Below are positions 12,801 through 27,800 of a stretch of DNA of 64,000 bases, one piece after another. Numbering within the stretch: the first letter of the stretch is position 1; each line of letters starts with the position of its first letter. Source of the DNA: Panopea generosa (Eukaryota; Mollusca; Bivalvia; Adapedonta; Hiatellidae); NCBI GenBank assembly GCA_029582155.1, contig CM055908.1, positions 18,329,406 to 18,393,405 of the forward strand. The letters run 5' to 3'. A model generated the notes under the pieces. The model ran no database searches and had not been told where the DNA came from. It saw only the letters and a list, made by a program, of their open reading frames with translations. The position numbers and the translations under genes were made by a program.

Positions 12801-15800
12801 CGCCTCAATTTTAATAAAATTTTGCAACAATATACCTCGGTCTTCGTGGTCATAAATATGTTGTTTGTGATCATCCAGAACGGCAGCTTGGATTCCATCC
12901 ATTTTTTAATTTTAATTTTGACACTTTTGAACCATTTACATTTTAAAATTTAATTTCCTATCACTGTTTTCCACGTAATTGTTTACTACAAATGTGTTGA
13001 TTTTTGTCTGATTGTCAAACAAGATTACCATCATTGGTCTACTATGTTTTATAAATGCTTATATAAGAACTTAAACAAACGTTTGCCGAATGCTAGTGAT
13101 TTGATGTTTTGTAGAAAATACAAGCACTTCGTGCCTTTTCAGAATTATGTGTTGCCGTAAGCCATCCAATATTCATGCCTGGATCATTTAAAAAAACAAA
13201 ACATTAAGCAGCCCAGTCATTCAATTTGAATTATTTTCTTTCAACTTTTGTGAAATAATAGTATATAACAATATGTTTTTGTGTAAAACAGCTTAACTGC
13301 CCTAGCTCAAATAGCCAAATAAGTCATGTTGTGACATTAGACACATTTTGTCATCTTGTTCGTATCATTATTGAATTTTTGATTGCAGACAAGCCAGTGA
13401 AGTTACTTGTCCGTCACTTACCAAGACAATGTTCTTGCGATTTGTTGAAAATCTATTTTGAGAACAGAAAAACATTTAACGGCAAATCACTTGAAGTCAA
13501 GTCTGTTGACCCGGATGATGTGAATGGATCAGCGGTTGTAACCTTCAATACTGCATCTGGTAGGTACAAAATAACTTACAACATTTTTTTATTCCATTAT
13601 GACAACCTTTTGTGCAAATAGGCTTAAGAGATTCAAAGCCGATGAAGACAAAGGCAAATTAATACATACATCATATGACGACAATACAATTGTCAAATAT
13701 ATCAAATAATTTGTTCAAATATTAAGCGTCATTTTAATGCCATCTTGGGCTAACAGACGACATCAAAGTTTGCTTCAATAAATCTTCACGTCTCACACCA
13801 CAATTAAATTCCCCGTAGGACTCCATTGTATTGAATTGATTGATTGAATATTTAGCGTCATTTTTATGCCATCGAGGGCTAACAGACGATCAGTTAACCT
13901 AACCACTGTTTCCTGGGATTAACCAGTACTCGAGCACATCCCATCTCCGCAAGTAACTGATAACTTCCCCACCTGAATCAGTGGTGAGAGACGTAACATT
14001 ATTGTCAACAACAATGTCAAAAATCAAAATCTGCAGCATGTGTCTGGCTCAAATTCTTGACTGGTTTAAGATCTGCAATTATAAACAAAAAAAAACGTTG
14101 ACCAGGTTGTCTTTTTTTAAATTCAAAGGTTTTGCAGGACACGTCAATCTCCAGAAAAATTATATGCCAAAAATTCATCACCAATACCATTCAAGCTATC
14201 AAATCTAAAATGACACAGAATTGTCTAGGAATCTGGTATCAGCATCAAACTTTCAATGGTGATTTTCTAAAATATTGTCCATTTAACATATTATAAGACA
14301 AAATAAATCACTGCAATATAAAGAGATTTTTTTTCAACTAAAACATCATAACTTCCCTAAACTTGATCTCGATACACATTAAATGACCACACATAATGGA
14401 AACCATCGTAAATTTGTATTCATTTGTAAAGTATAACAGTCAAAATGATCAATGTTAATGAAGTTATATAATTTCAAAGATTTGAGTTGAGGAAAATCTC
14501 AAGTTGAGATGTAAATGCAACAGAAACCGGGCCTTTATGGATGAAAATCATCATATTTGACATACTCACGGTTATATGTCCGAAAAGGTGTAACCTATCT
14601 TTTATATTCAGTAATAACAGTCATGGTATAAACAAATGAAAGCAGTATCAATTTATATTTTATTGAATTTTACCTGTACGTTTATTTTCAACACTAGCTT
14701 GACTTTACTACTTTTATGAAACATATTAATACTTCCTAAATATAGAGATTTTGATAGTATTACTTGAATATCAATATATTCATATGTTTATTTGCTTAAC
14801 CCTTTACTTCATAGATACGTGTTTTCCCGCACCAATCACAGAAGGCCTTTGAAAACAGTGCAGGAAGAGTTCAGACTGCTCGTAACGAGCAATCTGAACA
14901 CTTCCTGCACTGTTTTCCACCCTGTCAGTTAATATAAACATAATTTACCCAATAATTCAAAAGCCTTCTATATTAGGTGTCCAAAGCCTTCTATATTAGA
15001 GGAGTCCAAAGGCGTCTATATGAAGTAAAGGGTTAATACGTATGCGTTAAGATTGATGCAAAGTGTTAACTTAAGTGACATTGCCGCGGCAGTGAGTTGT
15101 TCATATACTGTCTTGTATGATTTTAGAAAGTTACTTTGTAATAAAACAGGATACGGTTATATAATCTTATTTCATAGTTAGAAATTTGGTGTATATATAT
15201 ATTGTAAAGATTTAAGAGATTAATGAATTATATAAATTAAAGGCAATGTACATTTCACTTTATAATATATGACCGTCTCTTAGATGTGGAAGTAGTTCTG
15301 GCCAAGCATAAACAACAACCATGCAAACTTTGTAAACAAGAATTACACATTGAAGTTTACGAAGATCCAGAAGCGGCAAAACCACAACACGAGTACGCTG
15401 ATGAACCGGAAGAACTTAGAGACAACGACTCACGTACTATTGAAGTAAGAGATTCATACAATATTAGAACTAACCTATTTCATTGGCACTTATTTCCATA
15501 AGCAGCTCAAACTGATATATTGAAAAGTGATTTCCTGACTTGGCATGTGCGTCCGGGTTAGACTATAATAAAAGTCCCGCTAAAACTGTATGCTGTGACA
15601 CTTAAATGAATTACGTGATTTAATTTTGATTGAATTTGATAGGATGTATAGGCAACATTGTTTAATTTGGTTTATTTTAGAACGAAATCAAGGCCGTCAA
15701 GAAGTATGTACATGATATTTATATTTTAATAGCGAATTCGTTTCAGGTTTACCACTCCAAGTAAATATTGCTTTTGTCATGTTTTGGCGGATTTTAAATT

Positions 15801-18800
15801 CCAAATTATTCGTATTTTAGTATAAGTCATACCGGGATGATTTGTACTTTTTTTACAAATACTTTTAATTATTTAGACATTTACAACATTTTTTGTTTGA
15901 CAAACCTCTGTTAAGATCCAGCGTTCAACAGATTTTTCCAATTGATTTTACAAGTCAGTTACATTCTTACTAAATCTTGAATACGAAAGAACATATCGTC
16001 TATGTTAACATAAATAATTGTCTGTTTATGTCAATTACAACCTATATATAACGTTACTTCAGAAGATATTGGAAATACAAAAATGGCGGGTTAGCTGTTC
16101 CGTTCAGTTTATAAATGAAGTTTATATGCAAGATAAAGGGTTTTATGTATGAGAATTTGTGTTCTGTTTCGGCCGGTAAATTACTAAATAATATTCGGCT
16201 TTTAATTTATTATTGGTACCCGTGCATAGAACGCTTACCCAGTTTTAAATAGAGTGAGGTACCAGTCTTTCCAAGTTCTAACCGTAAGCTAGAGGAAGGC
16301 TGATGTGGCTTTTTGATTTTACCCACCGCCACTCTAGTTCCTCATTTTTAATCCTGTAATTGTTTTTTTTACAATTTTATTAATTTTATTTTTCTTTGCT
16401 TTCAGTTTTACTTAGTTATTATTTCAGAACATATGACACATGATTTTATTTATACCTGGCGGTTTTGTATGCCCAGATATGTTTTGATGTATAAATATGT
16501 ATAAGTATTTAATGTTTCTCTTCTGGAATTAGATAATGTTATTCTCGGTATTTTCAATTAAAATGCCAATTACAACTTACTTTTTGCTTTGTTATTACAT
16601 CTTTACCATACAAGCGACTTCGGTCCATCCTAATCTTTGTCTATCTTTTATTAAATTCGAAGTAACATAATACAAACGAAAATGGCATTTTTTTAAAAAA
16701 AATATAAATATATAAGGAATGCTATAAGTATATAGTCAGAATATCACACTTTATTGATGATTCACAATACTGGGTACCATTATATTTTGGTCAACTACAA
16801 TTGTCTATTTTTAAAATAGATTAAAAAATTTCAAGTTCATATTGTAAATAATTTTGTCAGTGGACAAGTTGTTGATATTACATTGTTAGACGTAAAGTTA
16901 ATAATAGTTATTCAAGCAAGTATTCACATGTCAGAAGTAGTAGAATAGTGAATAATATAAGGTTATTTTTCAGTGTGTGGTGCAATAATGGAATTTTTTT
17001 TACTCGAAGAAGTCAAATATGGTATTCACCACAATACGTACAAGTACAATATATTATCAGATTTTACAAAACAGTGTAAAATGATCTTTTTATTCTATAC
17101 CCCAATCTGAAAGAAATTTATGAAACAATTAAAGAAATATCAAGATCCCTTTAAATAATTAAACCATGTGTTCAAAGCAGCAGACGAATAGTTTAAACAT
17201 ATTTTATTTAATAATTTTTACATAGTATAGCAAATTAACTTTAATATTGGTCATTTAAACCTGGCTTTTTTACTTTCTTTTTAAGGTACGCGGATTCAAC
17301 GAGGACACGTCTGATGACACCATTGAATTTTACTTCGAAAATGCAAATCGTTCCGGAGGTGGTGATATCGAAACATGTATTGTTGATCGGGAGGCAGAAT
17401 GCGCCCATGTTACCTTTAAGCACAAAGATGGTAAATAGAAGTTTTGTTTTACTCTAAAATTTGCAAAATCATCTAGAGCACATCTTTATTTACCTACACT
17501 CATTTCTTTTTATATATTTTATATTTAATTGAAACTTTCCTTTTTACAACATAAAGTTTGTTTATGCTAGCGCAATTATAAGTCTGATGTAACTACTTTT
17601 CATGACACTGTCTAGTTTAATAGTGTAAATACGTTGACATGTGGTTGCAGAAGGAGCAAGGTTGGCAGGTCAACCTAGTAAAACACGATGAAGCTTCCAC
17701 CTTGCTGTATTGATTGGTTGTGTAGAAATTCAAATGTGTAAATGCAATGTGAATGGTATGTTATCATTTGTACATGATTTTTATTATTTAGTATGAGGGA
17801 AATATATCATTCAATATATCTTTCGAATTTTAATATAATATTTGCTAAACATATTTCAGTTGTTAAAAGAGTTCTTCAGAGAAGTCATGCACTTTCAAAG
17901 TGTACACTGAATGTTAAACTATTCATCACGAGTAAAACAGAAATGCTTTTAAGTGGAATACCAGAAGGCAGCACAAAAGAAAATATTGAAAATTTTATAG
18001 AAGCAAAGTTGAAAACAAGCGTTTTGGACGTAGTATATAACGCAAGCAGAAATAAAGCAATTGTGAAGTGTGAAAACAAAATAGGTAAAGTGTTTTGTAC
18101 ATGAAAACTGTATATATCAGTCTCTGACTTCTTCCGATTCAGGTCTGTTATAGCCAAATGTAAAATCATGAACTTTCCTGTCCCAAAATCAATAGCGGCT
18201 AAAACGTTAAATATCAAGCCTTGACGTGTAATAACTTCCGTTGAAGCAACTGATCAAATCAGCGTGCTCATTTGTCACGGCAACATAACTACCCATAGCC
18301 TATAGAAACACGAAAGTGACGATGGCAGTTATAAACATTTCTGAATATTACTATTCTACTTATTCTGACACCCGGAATCTTCAGAGGCCGAGTAGTCTAT
18401 GGCGATGTCGTCTATCTCACTACTTAGATAGCAGATTCGAGTCAAGCTCGGTCCAAAAACTCTGAGTGAATCATTTTTCAGTTAATTGTGATTCTACTCA
18501 GATTCATTTTAAGCATGTCTTAAAGTCGAGAATAAAACTTTTCAGTTCATCTTATGAAACGTTTCTGGATTTTGTATAACGAAATTTTCTATTTTGAATT
18601 TAACCTTATATAGAGCTTTTGATAGAGTGACCCACAAAGATACCTGAAACAAAACTATAATATTTAGTTCATATAAAACTTGAAAAAACTTTTTGTTCTA
18701 CTATAATATTTGTTTTCAATAAAAAATTTTTTTTTTTTTTGCTATAACTGTCTTTTTTTTATCAGACTTCGAACGTGCAACTACAATTTGTGAAAAATAC

Positions 18801-21800
18801 AAAGTGGATGGAGTCAATCTGAAGTTAGGTCCAGTTCCAATTACAAACTCTGTGAAAGTTACTAACATAGCTGAAGCCTCGACGGAAGATACATATCGGT
18901 TTTATTTTGAAAATGTGAAAAGAAGCAGTGGTGGAGATGTTGCAGATGTGAAGTTGCACGCAGAGGAAGGATATTGTCTTGTTCACTTCAAAGACATTAA
19001 ATGTAATGTTTGTTTATTACTAGTGTTTAATTATTTAAGTGACTTATTTTCCCATCAATGTTATATACTTACATAGTGTTAGTAATGTTCCACATAAGTA
19101 TACTTACTACAAAAACATGTTTTTAATATATTTACGTAAGAAGACGAAATTCGCAGCATCTAGTGTTCGAATTGTTCGTTAGTTTTCGCACATCATGTTC
19201 TACTACAACTGTCTAACCATAGAGGAACACTCCACAAAACATGAATGGAATGTTCGGGACATTAAGAAAATGGCCAAACTCTTAAATTCAGATTCGTAGG
19301 TTCGAGGTTTCATATCTTTGCATGTCTTGGTAAACGCCATTCGACTCCACAGAACTGTTTTATTGTAAAATGTTCGCGCAAACGTTTTCTTTTTAATAAC
19401 AATCGTTTGCAAGTAAGTCACAAACAATCGTCGAACCTATACCTAAACAACTATTTATGCAATTTCAAACAAACCTCATAGAAAATAAACAGAGGAACGA
19501 AGGATTATTTCGCGAAAATTTAGGTTGCGAATAATTATGATCAAGGTCAATGTCTTATTTCAAGTGCAAAATAGTCACCGAGGAAAGGCAAATTTGTGGG
19601 GACATACCTGTATTTCGAATACATTTTTTTTGTTTTCAAATATCTCTATTCAAATATATATCAAAAGTAAATAATTCGATAAAAGGATATTTGTAATATT
19701 TTGAAAATTATATGCCAAATGTATTTGTTATCTATCTTCAGGTGTTGATACCGTGTGTAAACAGACAAAACATATGGTACAAGGGAAGCAGCTTAAAATT
19801 GAGCCTTATCATGCATGTCTGGGACATACTTCTGGGTCTGGAGAAACTAAATTTAACATTCCTGAATCGATAACTCTGAGTCAGGTGGAACCATATAAAC
19901 AGAAATTCCTCATGAGATCGCCATCAAAGCGAAAAGGTTTGAGCAACATACTTAAAAAGTACTCTGCTGAAATAGTCTGGGAAAGTCAACCGATCAGAAT
20001 CGAGTGTTTATTGACGAAAGATATGAAAGATTGTAGGACGCTTGCTAACACATGGACAGATCAAGTAAATGTTACGATAAACGACTTCATATGTGACTTA
20101 AATATTCAAAAGGCCAAAGTTTCTGAAGAGTTTTGGGAAGATACAATAGCCGAGCTAGGTAAAGTTGAAATATCTCAGCCGGATGAAATTGTTGTTATCG
20201 CAGAGAAAGAAAATGAGCTGGTCATCGTAGTTGGTCATAAACAAATCATAGATTTTACATGGCAACATATAAAGGGGGTTATTGAAACGGTTAAAAAAGA
20301 AATACGGCAGAAAAGAGAGTCAGTTACGGAGGAGAAAATGATAGACAGTTGGAAAGTACAATATCTACTTGCCTTCGATTTTGTTGAAAGGATGAAAAGG
20401 ACATATGGAAATGTGAATACAGAGTTAGATATGATGGCAAGCAAAATTAAACTGATAGGTCCAAGATCAGAAGTCACGAACGTTCTTCTAAAAATGCACG
20501 AATTGGTTGCAGACGTACAAACAAAAAGGATACATTTGGAAGTTGAATATATTGAGTTATTAAAAAACAAGGACATTTTACGAACACTAAAACAAACGGT
20601 GTGTAGTTTAGATGGCGTATGGGAGATTGAAGATGGTGTCCTTATTTTACATGGCTATGAGGAGAAAATCCTTAACACAATGGAGAATGTTATCATGAAC
20701 TTGTTTGCCAAAATTGATATTCTGCTAGATCAGACCTCTAGCGACATTCTCCTTTCAAGTGAATGGCAACAAACGGGGGAGAAACTCCAAAGAAAGTATT
20801 GTGGTCGATTGATTATAAAAGAGTATAGAAACCAACCCAATAGTTTGAAAATATTTACTTTAGCTGATATCAAAGACAATATCGAAGATGAAGTCAGGCA
20901 TATTGTTTCAGACATGGCAGTTTACACAGAAGAAATAAATTTAGATCCAATTGCTGCGAGGTTTATGAAGGTCCATATGAAAGGTGATGTTGACCAAAAA
21001 GTAGAGGATGCTAGGCAAAGGGGAGTACGAATAAAAATTAAATTTGGAAAAGCCAATAATTTCTCAATTGAAGGTTAGTTTTGATTTCGGATCTATACTT
21101 GTATACTTGAAATATATATATATTCAAGGTTATATTCGTTTTTTCTGTCCTGTCTGTCTAGTGACTGACTGGCTAACAATACTTGTCAAGATACGTTTTT
21201 TTATTGATTTTTATGTGGTGAAATTTATTTAGTTCAGTTAACTTGCATACTTTATAGGTCATTTATGTAAACAACTGTGAGGCTAGAACTTGATTTCTTA
21301 TATTGTTGCGTATTTGCTATCATTACTTTTATGATATTAGCTTTATGGTCAAACTTTCATTTATAGATAGTTGTACTGTTTTATTGCTACTGCTTGTTTA
21401 GACAAAGCCTTTGAGCTGATAACGCCATAGTTGAATTAAATATAAAAATAACACTGACACAAACATTATACTTAATTTAAAGAAACTCGCAGTCGGATAT
21501 TTTGCCATGGATTACAATATATTTTATTATGATTTTAGGTACATTGTCTGGTATCAAGGAAGCAAAGCAAATAGTTCAAACCCTAACAAGTAGGTTGACA
21601 AACCGCCAACATCAATTAAACAAGCCAGGGATTAAAAAATACATTGCTTCTGAAAGTGGATTAGAATGCATAAAGAAAATAGAAAACAACAATCGTTGTG
21701 TCATTGAAGTGGTTAGCTCAGGTTTCGGAAAAACTGCTGGACGTGGTCAGATGAAACACCCATCAAGGTTTAATCAACCAACGGTTTGTGCAAAAGTATC

Positions 21801-24800
21801 ATTGAAATCGGGAATTAAGGTACGTGTTCCGTTTAGATGTACACCAGAAATGACTCTTACGTTGTATTTGTATATAATATTATTCTAGGCTAATAAAACG
21901 TACATAACCATAAGTGTACACATATATGAAAATTTTGATGAAAATTTTCCTCGGTATAGCTATGCACTTATTAAAATCAAATCAAATTTTATTGGCAATT
22001 TCGGCAAACATTTCCCATTGGCCATTAACATTAATTTTAATATTAAAGAACAACACCACATACGTCTGGTTTTATATGCATATTTCGATTTAAATCATGG
22101 ATATACTGTTGTGTTAAGTTGAATAACAGGCTTTTGTAGTTAAATAATGATAACTATATATATTATATCGAGAAAGGCAATTCGAACTGTCATTATTCAT
22201 TTATTTGTGCATAGGGTTTTTGGCCATTTTTTATCGATTGATATAAGTTGCCATTACATGTGTTTGGCAAATATGTAAGATGTAATATTGAAAACGTTTA
22301 GGAAAAACTCCGCTCAAGTTTATTAGGTAGTCGGCTACATAAGTGTTATTAATTATGGAAATGAAGCAATCCTTAATTTATCAGATGTACGGTCATTAAA
22401 ACCCATTACATTAAATACAGGTCGTTGTTATTGGCGGGGATATTACTTCGTTGGATGCTGACGTTATAGTCAACGCTGCAAATCAAGAAATGAAACACGT
22501 TGGAGGCCTTGCAGCACTGATTGTAAAAAAAGGTTAGTCCTTTTTTAAATATGTTGTCCCTAAAAATACAACGTCTTTTTTCTACCGTAACAAATTCTAT
22601 CGGTATACATTTTTATTTATTTAAAGTCAACGTCTCACGAACGACACAATTTGGTAGGACCATCCCTGTAACACCAGACTACGAAACGCAACTGGCAAAG
22701 AAGCCTATGTTAAATTTTTCAAATATTTAAATTGACTCACATGTGTACATGTATAAAGCCTACTTTTAATAAATGTTTTAAGTAATTCTCAGAAATTGAA
22801 TTTTTGATTGCTGATATCTATGACAGTGCGTATGAAAATAGTATTTCATTCACCCATTGTCCATGCTGAGATATTGATATTTACTGTTTTTGAAACAGCT
22901 TATTATACATTTAGGTGGGCAATCAATTCAGCAAGAATGTAATGACCGTATAGGAAATAAAGGGAGAATGGACATCGGAGACGTTTTCGTATCAAAAGCT
23001 GGTTTTCTGGCAAATTGCCAAGCCATTGCACATGCCGTTGGGCCATCCTGGTCCGGTGGGAAAAAAGGAGAGGAAAGACTGTTGGAAAAAGCAGTGAGAA
23101 AAAGTTTAGAGAAAACGGAAAAGGGGAAATTTGTTTCCATTGCGCTGCCAGCTTTGAGCGCGGGAATGTTCGGTTATCCAGTCGACCAGTCGTGTTTGGT
23201 GATTGTGAAAACCATACAACAGCACTTTACTGTAAATATCGTTTATACCATTTCCATCTCCTCAAAACTCTCTTTATTGACTCAAATCATACATCACTGT
23301 AATACCTATATACATATCAGCTCTAAATGTTGTTTCTCTTCATAAATCAAATAATATGCGGACGTAATTTCCTCCAAGTTCAATTAAATGATTTTTATCT
23401 CATGACATACGTACAATGTACAAATGTAGCTATCCAAATAATATGGTACTCTATTTTCAGGTATCTTACATTTTGCTTGTATAACAATTTGTAAATGCTT
23501 GTTACTATACTATTTGTTTAATAGTACATTATTAAACACTAAAGAAATACTGAATATTTATTTTCAGGGTTGGAAATCTTCAATAAAAAAGGTGTATTTA
23601 TGCGACATCAACGAAGCGACAGTACACGCCTTTGTGAAAGCTCTAGAAAAAGTGGTCGGTGGCGTTGAAATTCATGGTAAATCGTTGAGCAAATATGTAC
23701 TAGTTATCTAATAATACTCTTTTTTAAGACACGATACCTGCAATTATAACAATAAAAAAGTACATTTAGATTACAAAAGATTGTATTTTGTTACAAAAAA
23801 GGGCATAAAGAAAATGTACATATCATAGATTGGAAACATCCAATGTATATCCATGATAATGTTTGCTCTTTGCTAAAAGCATATTCGTTTGCTCGTTAAC
23901 TTTAACAACTGAAAAGTTCCTGTGAATCGTAAAAATCTTGTTTTACATGGTAGAAACGTTCGAGCAGATCCTGGAATACTAATGAGAGGGTGCATTAAGC
24001 AGCATTATGTTACATAAACTTGTTATTTACTTGATTGTAAAACCAAATATATTGAGATCAACACGATTCATTGAGAGCGAAATGTTTATTTAAGCTTCGA
24101 GAGCTGCAGCTTGTACACCATATTTACATAACAATATCCTATGTCTATTTGATTGTTGGTACAGTATTTTAGTTTAAATTTATATATTGGCGTTTCAGTT
24201 CTAACGTAGAATTTGTAAACCATTTATTTATATGTATAATTTATATTTATTGACGCTAGTTAGATGCCCTCCTTAAACAGGTTTAAACTTTCTAGGAGAG
24301 GGAATAGGGTTAAATTATACATGTAGTTTACATTGTAGTTTGATACATTTTAATTAAGTAATAATTATGATAAATTTTCTATAATTACAATATTTCATAA
24401 GAGATAAATTCGGTTACTGTAAATATTTGAAAATAATTGATATTTCATGTTGAACATTCTGTGGTTAAACTAAAAACGAATCTGAAAAACGTTAGTATCA
24501 GAACACCTTATTTCAGTCTGTTGTGTTTTTATATCCATCATTGTATCGATGAAAACAGTAAGCAAACAGTCTGCCAACATAATTTCGTATCGTATGTAAA
24601 GATCGGCACGGATATACTGTGTTGGTACATATAATCCTATCTAAACCCTGGATATCACTTACTTTCGTTTGCGTGTAAATTGTTATTAACATAAATGTAT
24701 ATATATGTTTGTATAGAGAAATTAAACAAGGGAATGACCGTCCCGAAATCAACATTTAGACAAAAATCACGATCTTCTGATGAGACGGTAGAGCAGACTC

Positions 24801-27800
24801 TTGGGAATATCTCTGTTACAGTTGTCCAGGCACTCGTAGTAAAAGAGAGGGTAAGCTGTTTTCTTAATACATTTTTTGATAAATCAGCTGACGAACGCTG
24901 ACAAATATATTTATAACTGTGATATAAATAATCAAAATATCCAAATAGAAATCTAGATGTGTCTATACTTCATAACATATATCCTGTCGAGTTCGAGTCC
25001 AGCACAGTCTAAAATCTAGTATGCCTTTTTGTGTTAGAATGAAATAGTTATAGACTGAAAAGCAAAGTTAATATCAATGTAATTTTATTTAAAATAACAA
25101 AGGACCATTACTAAGTAAGGAATCATGAAATCGGAAAGCCCAGACCACAGGCTCTGGTTAAAACCATGTAGCAGCTTTACAACAAGTTTAAAACTGTTGG
25201 AGGAGTTGTTTTTGCAAGATTGTTGGTCCAAAGTATGTCGTAAAATTTGAGTTAAAGTAACGAAGGGCCATAACTAAAAGCAATTGAATAGAATCACCAT
25301 GACAACAGGCCATGTTCAGACCATGTTCCCGATGTATAACCAAGTTTCGTTTGAAACGGTGGGACAAGTCGGGTCTGCAATATTGTTGGTCCAAAGGTGT
25401 ATGTATAATATAAGTTCTGGTCCGTCGAAAACGTTACAGACGGACAGACGGGCGGACGCTATGACAATATTACCCAATTTTTCGAAATGTGGGGAAGAAA
25501 AAATTTGAATGAGAAAACAGAAATAGATGTTAGAGAGCAGGTACAAAGAGACACTATTAATAACAAACTGAAAATAATACTTAAACGGTTTGTTTAATAT
25601 ACTTATTAAAACAATGTTTGAATAGAGTATTATTCTGGCATTGAATAAAATAATAGATTCATAGACTACAAAATAATAATCATATATAATTTTGCTATTT
25701 ATTACATTATACATTTGCCCGATCAGATTTAGAAAGTTAATCACATGCTACAGGAATGTAAGATGAATTAATTTGAAAATCATTTTTGTACTAGTCCTGG
25801 ACAATTTGAGACACAATGATAATTGCTTCCAACGTTATGTTCCTCTTTCTAAAAAGTAATATATAAATAATAAGTGGGTTAAATTATTTAGTAAATTGGA
25901 AAAGTGAATACCTAAGATTTCTGTAACAACTGCAAAGGAGTTGTAAAGTATTTTCTTCTCCGTAGGAACAGTCACATAAAGCATCTGGTCTTAAGTGATT
26001 AAGAAAAAAATAATAAATTAAGCTCGCTGCAATTGTTTCTAATTTTGGCGTGAGTAACTGATATGTATATATCGATTACCTTAAAAAAAGAAACAGGAAA
26101 TATTTTTGTGTTAATTTTAGTAATGTAAGTTATCTATTACCCTACCGTCTCAAATAACGTACGGCCATAATAAATTAATTGCTAGATTATCATCCCCTCC
26201 CGCCCACTAATTTTCATGCCGCCCTGGCACTTTTGTTTTCATAAAATAAAATATAAAAATAAAATCCCCCATCATCCTTTATAAGGAAAATTTGGATGAG
26301 AATCTAGCAAGCCATTGTAACTGTAAAATCTTACCTACTAAACACATCAAGGCATTTTCTACAACGTGCTGCATGTTTGGCGTTTCACTGCTTTACAGTT
26401 GCCCATCGAGCTTTCATTAATTGACTGACGACCAGGCGGACTAGGAACTTAATCATGATGATTTACTCCTAAAGATACTGGTACTGGATATGTATCCTTA
26501 CCTCCTTCTTGCCATACCCTCAAGTATTATTCTCTTTCTGTGCTGGCTTCCCCGGATGTGTGTATAAAGCACATCGGCGGATAGCATCGCTTTATATCAT
26601 TATATATTTACCGGGTAAATTCTATTTTACATGCTGCCGTATTTGTAAATATCAGACCGGTAGAGATTATTTATATTTACACTATAACTAATGATGCAAA
26701 AATGGAGAAAGGGCTATGGTAGGGCTATGATAGTTGTACAGAGGTGGCGACGTGTGTTGTCACTTCTTCTCTGTGTATGCACTGTGACAATAGTATAGTG
26801 TCCAGTGATGTATCGGACCCAGAGCCGTAGGGTTACGAGTTTATTCGATCCTTCGCAGCGGCTTTCTGTAGTGGCCTTGATCAAGACAGTGTAACCGCAT
26901 ATGTTTAGTACTTGTTCTACGAAGGTAAATATCGAGCGTGATGTCTAAGATGTAACTTATTTCACAATCGAGATAAAATAAAGTTAAATCAACCTAAAGT
27001 AGTCTATATATTGATTGGGTCCATGCTGCTGTGCTGGCTGCTCCCTCTTTTACTCAAAGCATAGTACTTAAGTTTTACTTATGTTTAGTTGAAATACAAT
27101 AAACAAGACAGCACAATGTTTCTTTTTGTCATTGTTACACGCAGATGTATATTATATGAGTGAGTAGTGAGTGAGTGAGTGAGTGAGTGAGTGAGAAAAA
27201 CGTTTATAAAAGTGACATGTGCATGACAATACAATAACATATGCATTACAAAATGATAAATATTATATATATAATAACGGTGCGACGGTATATTTTATCG
27301 TTGCACCGTTAAAACAAAAATGTACCGGTCCACCGTCACAAAAGCGTTGCACCGGTATCGGTGCTTTTGACATTGATGTACACCAAAGTGATCAATGTTT
27401 TGATCAGTTTTGATCATCGCCAAAATGATCATACGCAATCATACGCGACAGGGACTACTTTTTTTCCTGGATTGTGTTCATTTTGTATTATTTTATATAT
27501 TCAATTAAAATTTTAATTTATTATGTCATTTTTAAAAACTGTTGAATACAGTCTACAATAATAAGAATCAAACCATGACGGCGTATGAATCAGTATTATT
27601 TAAAGCATTGTTATCAGTACTTTCAAGTACATCGATTTTATTAATGCATCAACGAGCGATCATTATCTTCGTACAGGTTGATGTCATTGTGAACTCTACG
27701 TCAGCTGACTTGGTCCTAAACAAAGGTATCTCGTCTAAAGCTCTTTTAAGAGCCGGTGGTGACAAGATACAAAAGGAGTGTAAACAGAATTACCCTCAAG

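Noticed and set aside
15681..15703. Possible 23-nt microexon after tttattttag
   Set aside because: It ends in phase 2 and would break the frame into exon 4. Exon 3 joins exon 4 directly in phase 0 and gives the expected TIEVRGFNED start of RRM2.
25316..25744. 142-codon minus-strand frame
   Set aside because: It begins in a dispersed repeat and continues into hydrophobic AT-rich text without a known family.
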